23,623 nucleotides of DNA from JBCBEX01 sp038528235 (lineage in GTDB: Bacteria > Bacteroidota > Rhodothermia > Rhodothermales > Rubricoccaceae): NCBI GenBank assembly GCA_038528235.1, contig JBCBEX010000068.1, positions 1 through 23,623 on the forward strand. The letters run 5' to 3'. The translations under genes and the position numbers were made by a program. A model generated the notes under the pieces. That model made no database searches, was not told the DNA's origin, and was given only the letters and a program-made list of their open reading frames with translations. Positions 21,700 to 23,623 of the stretch are shown here, piece by piece. Each line of letters opens with the position of its first letter. The first letter of the stretch is position 1.

Positions 21700-23481
21700 A
21701 TGCCGCTCTCTCGACTGCTCCTGACCCGCCTGCTTGCAGTCTGCGCCGTGTTCGTGGGCGCCGGGGCGGGACTCGCAGCCCAGCAGCCCAGCAGCGCCGA
21801 GGCCTTCCGGGAGGTCGTCCTCACTGGCGACGAGGTGCCCCTCTTGCTCGGGGCCTCCCCGGCCCGCATCGCCGCGTTCGCCTACGACGGCCGCTGGACG
21901 CCCATCCCCGTACAGGTCGACGAGCGCGAACGCCTCGACCTCGGCGTCGCCTTCGACGGGCGCGATGCTGTGCGCTGCGACGGGCCGACCAGCACGTTCT
22001 GCTTCGAGGCAGGTGGTACGGGCGTCCCCGTCTTGGAATACACCGGGACCGCAGCCACGGGCCTGGAAACGCTCATCGGACCCGACAGCGATCCTAGCCT
22101 TGACGCGGACGACGAGGTCGTCTTCATGGCGCGCTTCGCTGGCCGCGCCGCGCCTGCCGAGGCGGCCCCCGACGGTGCCGACCTGGCCACCCGCACGTCG
22201 ATCCGTATCGGAGAAGGCGCCTCCGCGCGCTACGTCTACCTCTTCGTCGTGCCCCGCGGGGCCGTACCCCGGTCCAGCGAGCGCCTCGTAGACCTAGAGA
22301 CGACGCTACTCAACGGGGCGTTTCCTGACGCGTACGACTTCCGAGGCGCGTCAGTCAGCGGCATCGAGTCGGGCGACGACCTCGGGGCCAACCCGGAGGC
22401 GACCGTCATCGAGACGGCGCACTACCGGCTGGGCTTCCAGGACCGCTGGATCCACGACGACCTCCGCATCAAGCAGGGCGGCCGGCTCGGGCCCGACCTG
22501 CTCGACCGCTTCAAGGTGCTGCTCGAACTGGGCTCGTGCGCGCGGAACGAGTGGACGGCGTCCGCCAACCGCGGCACCATCGTGGCCGTCCGCACGGGGC
22601 CGGTGCGCGCCATCCGCGTCGTGCGCGGCTTCAACTCGGGACCGCTCACCACCGGCACCTACACGTTCTATGAGCGCCACGCGACGTTCGCCATCGATCT
22701 GCGCGTCCACCCGATCCCCGGCGTCGTGGAGTTCATCGACTACAGCGACGCCGCGCTCGGCATGCGCTACTTCGACGCGCTCACGGGCGGCGCCGACGTC
22801 GTGCTCGACGCTCGGCCGGACGGGCTCGCCCAGCAGCCGCTGTCGCCCGATACGCTCTTTTGGCAGGCAGTGAGCGGCGACGCGGGCGCGCTCGTGCACG
22901 CGTTCAAGCTGGACACGGACTGGGAGGCCGCGCCCTTCGAGCGGTTCTGGGACGAGGGCGAAGGCCTGCGCCAGTGCACCGGCGACGACCGCTCCGTCGG
23001 GGCGAGCGGCATCATCGTGCCGAGCCGCGTGCCAGCCACGGACCCCCGCCGCGACGAGGGCCAGTACGTCGACCTCCGCGCGACGCGCGCCATCTACTAC
23101 AGCGCGACGCCCGTGACGCCCGCCGAGGCGCAGACGATTGCCTCGGCGATGGTGCCGTCGCTGGCCAGCGCCATCACGGAGGGCTCGCTTGGCTCCGAGC
23201 GCCAGAGCAGCGGGGCCGAGATCGAGGCGCTCTTCCCAACCGTGGTGCGGGCCGGGCAGGCCGAGGCGCAGATCGCGCTCTACGAGGCCAATCCCTACGA
23301 CGTGGCCGTCTACAACGCGCTCGGTCAGCGCGTCTTCGCCCAACGCTTGACGCCTGATGCGCCGTCGCGTCTCCGGCTCGCGCTTCCGCTCGACGGGCTG
23401 CCAGCGGGGCCGTACTGGCTTCAGGTGCGGAGCGAGGTCAGTGGCTTCGGCGTCTCCGAGCGGCTCACCGTGGTACGGTAG
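21700..23481 (+). CDS. Secreted protein with T9SS-type C-terminal sorting domain
   Basis: A 593-residue secreted protein. The ATG at 21700 is chosen because it puts a signal peptide first (MPLSRLLLTRLLAVCAVFV, then GAGAGLAAQQ); the frame extends upstream only by a TTG. The large middle part contains TPIPVQVDERERLDLG and DPSLDADDEVVFMARF, then acidic and aromatic-rich beta segments. It has several conserved-looking cysteines but no recognised catalytic domain. The final about 65 residues (YEANPYDVAVYNALGQRVF through GPYWLQVRSE to VSERLTVVR) form a type IX secretion sorting domain. It is divergent from the other T9SS gene and separated from it by 322 bases with a LacI-type palindrome near the far side. 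Function is unknown; export to the cell surface or medium is expected. Confidence 0.82.
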   Translation: MPLSRLLLTRLLAVCAVFVGAGAGLAAQQPSSAEAFREVVLTGDEVPLLLGASPARIAAFAYDGRWTPIPVQVDERERLDLGVAFDGRDAVRCDGPTSTFCFEAGGTGVPVLEYTGTAATGLETLIGPDSDPSLDADDEVVFMARFAGRAAPAEAAPDGADLATRTSIRIGEGASARYVYLFVVPRGAVPRSSERLVDLETTLLNGAFPDAYDFRGASVSGIESGDDLGANPEATVIETAHYRLGFQDRWIHDDLRIKQGGRLGPDLLDRFKVLLELGSCARNEWTASANRGTIVAVRTGPVRAIRVVRGFNSGPLTTGTYTFYERHATFAIDLRVHPIPGVVEFIDYSDAALGMRYFDALTGGADVVLDARPDGLAQQPLSPDTLFWQAVSGDAGALVHAFKLDTDWEAAPFERFWDEGEGLRQCTGDDRSVGASGIIVPSRVPATDPRRDEGQYVDLRATRAIYYSATPVTPAEAQTIASAMVPSLASAITEGSLGSERQSSGAEIEALFPTVVRAGQAEAQIALYEANPYDVAVYNALGQRVFAQRLTPDAPSRLRLALPLDGLPAGPYWLQVRSEVSGFGVSERLTVVR

Positions 23482-23569
23482 GGACGGTCGAGACGGTGGG
23501 GCGCTCGCTCTGGCGCGTCAGGCCTATTCTGTCGTCCCACGACCTCGCCCTCACCTGCCACGCGCGCCC

Positions 23570-23623
23570 ATGCCCTTCGAGGTGCTCTTCCTCGACAACC
23601 ACCTACTCGTGGTGGTGAAGCCC
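23570..23623 (+). CDS. RluA-family RNA pseudouridine synthase, N-terminal fragment (3' end outside window)
   Basis: Eighteen codons from ATG at 23570 to the window edge read MPFEVLFLDNHLLVVVKP. This is the opening strand of RluA-type pseudouridine synthases (family pattern xxDxxLLVVNKP), which isomerise uridines in rRNA or tRNA. The leader is C-rich without Shine-Dalgarno. The assignment rests on a single short motif and the catalytic aspartate region is not in view. Confidence 0.65.
   Translation, partial: MPFEVLFLDNHLLVVVKP

Noticed and set aside
1..23623. CRISPR arrays, tRNA or rRNA genes, insertion sequences, prophage
   Set aside because: No regularly spaced identical repeats, no cloverleaf or rRNA-like stretch and no transposase or integrase was seen. 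The heptad arrays have no spacers of CRISPR size.

Overview
The window is high-GC bacterial chromosome. Three things point to the Rhodothermota/Rhodothermia branch of the Bacteroidota–Chlorobiota group: two secreted proteins ending in type IX secretion (T9SS type A) sorting domains, start codons that mostly lack a Shine-Dalgarno sequence and follow pyrimidine-rich leaders, and the high GC content. The taxonomic assignment is an inference; no rRNA or tRNA gene is visible. Long open frames opposite most genes are a by-product of GC-rich codon use and are left out.

Layout. (a) 1-2422: the 3' part of a gene for a 'DNA-repair ATPase'-type AAA protein, then two small genes of more AT-rich character. 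The second encodes a contact-dependent growth inhibition (CdiI-type) immunity protein. Between them lies a second, decayed copy of the ATPase's last codons, so this looks like a cassette insertion site for orphan immunity genes. (b) 2464-9572: core growth-control genes: bifunctional (p)ppGpp synthetase/hydrolase, an HU/IHF-family DNA-binding protein, ruvX, def and typA/bipA, with a small outer-membrane-type protein on the minus strand. (c) 9630-12201: a Doc-type toxin-antitoxin pair, a cation diffusion facilitator and an ADP-ribosylglycohydrolase. (d) 12228-15152, minus strand: a succinate-semialdehyde-type aldehyde dehydrogenase, a lipoprotein and a small PspB-like membrane protein. (e) 15288-19899: an exopolysaccharide/glycan block with two GT2 glycosyltransferases, one GT4 glycosyltransferase and a hexapeptide-repeat acetyltransferase. 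(f) 20028-23481: two divergent secreted T9SS-substrate proteins; a perfect LacI/CcpA-type palindrome lies upstream of the minus-strand one. (g) 23570-end: the start of an RluA-type pseudouridine synthase.

The most unusual non-coding feature is a family of degenerate tandem heptanucleotides in four intergenic regions (hup-ruvX, ruvX-def, upstream of typA, and GT2-GT4). Each 7-base unit keeps an AC core (forward, about nnRACYY) or its complement GT (reverse, about RRGTYnn) at a fixed position, while the other bases vary. At three loci the forward array ends at, or a few bases before, the ATG of the next gene. At two loci a reverse array lies upstream, so the pair could fold into a long imperfect hairpin. 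In one case the array has been read into the upstream gene and encodes its last 27 residues. A separate REP/BIME-like inverted pair lies at 17840-17952.
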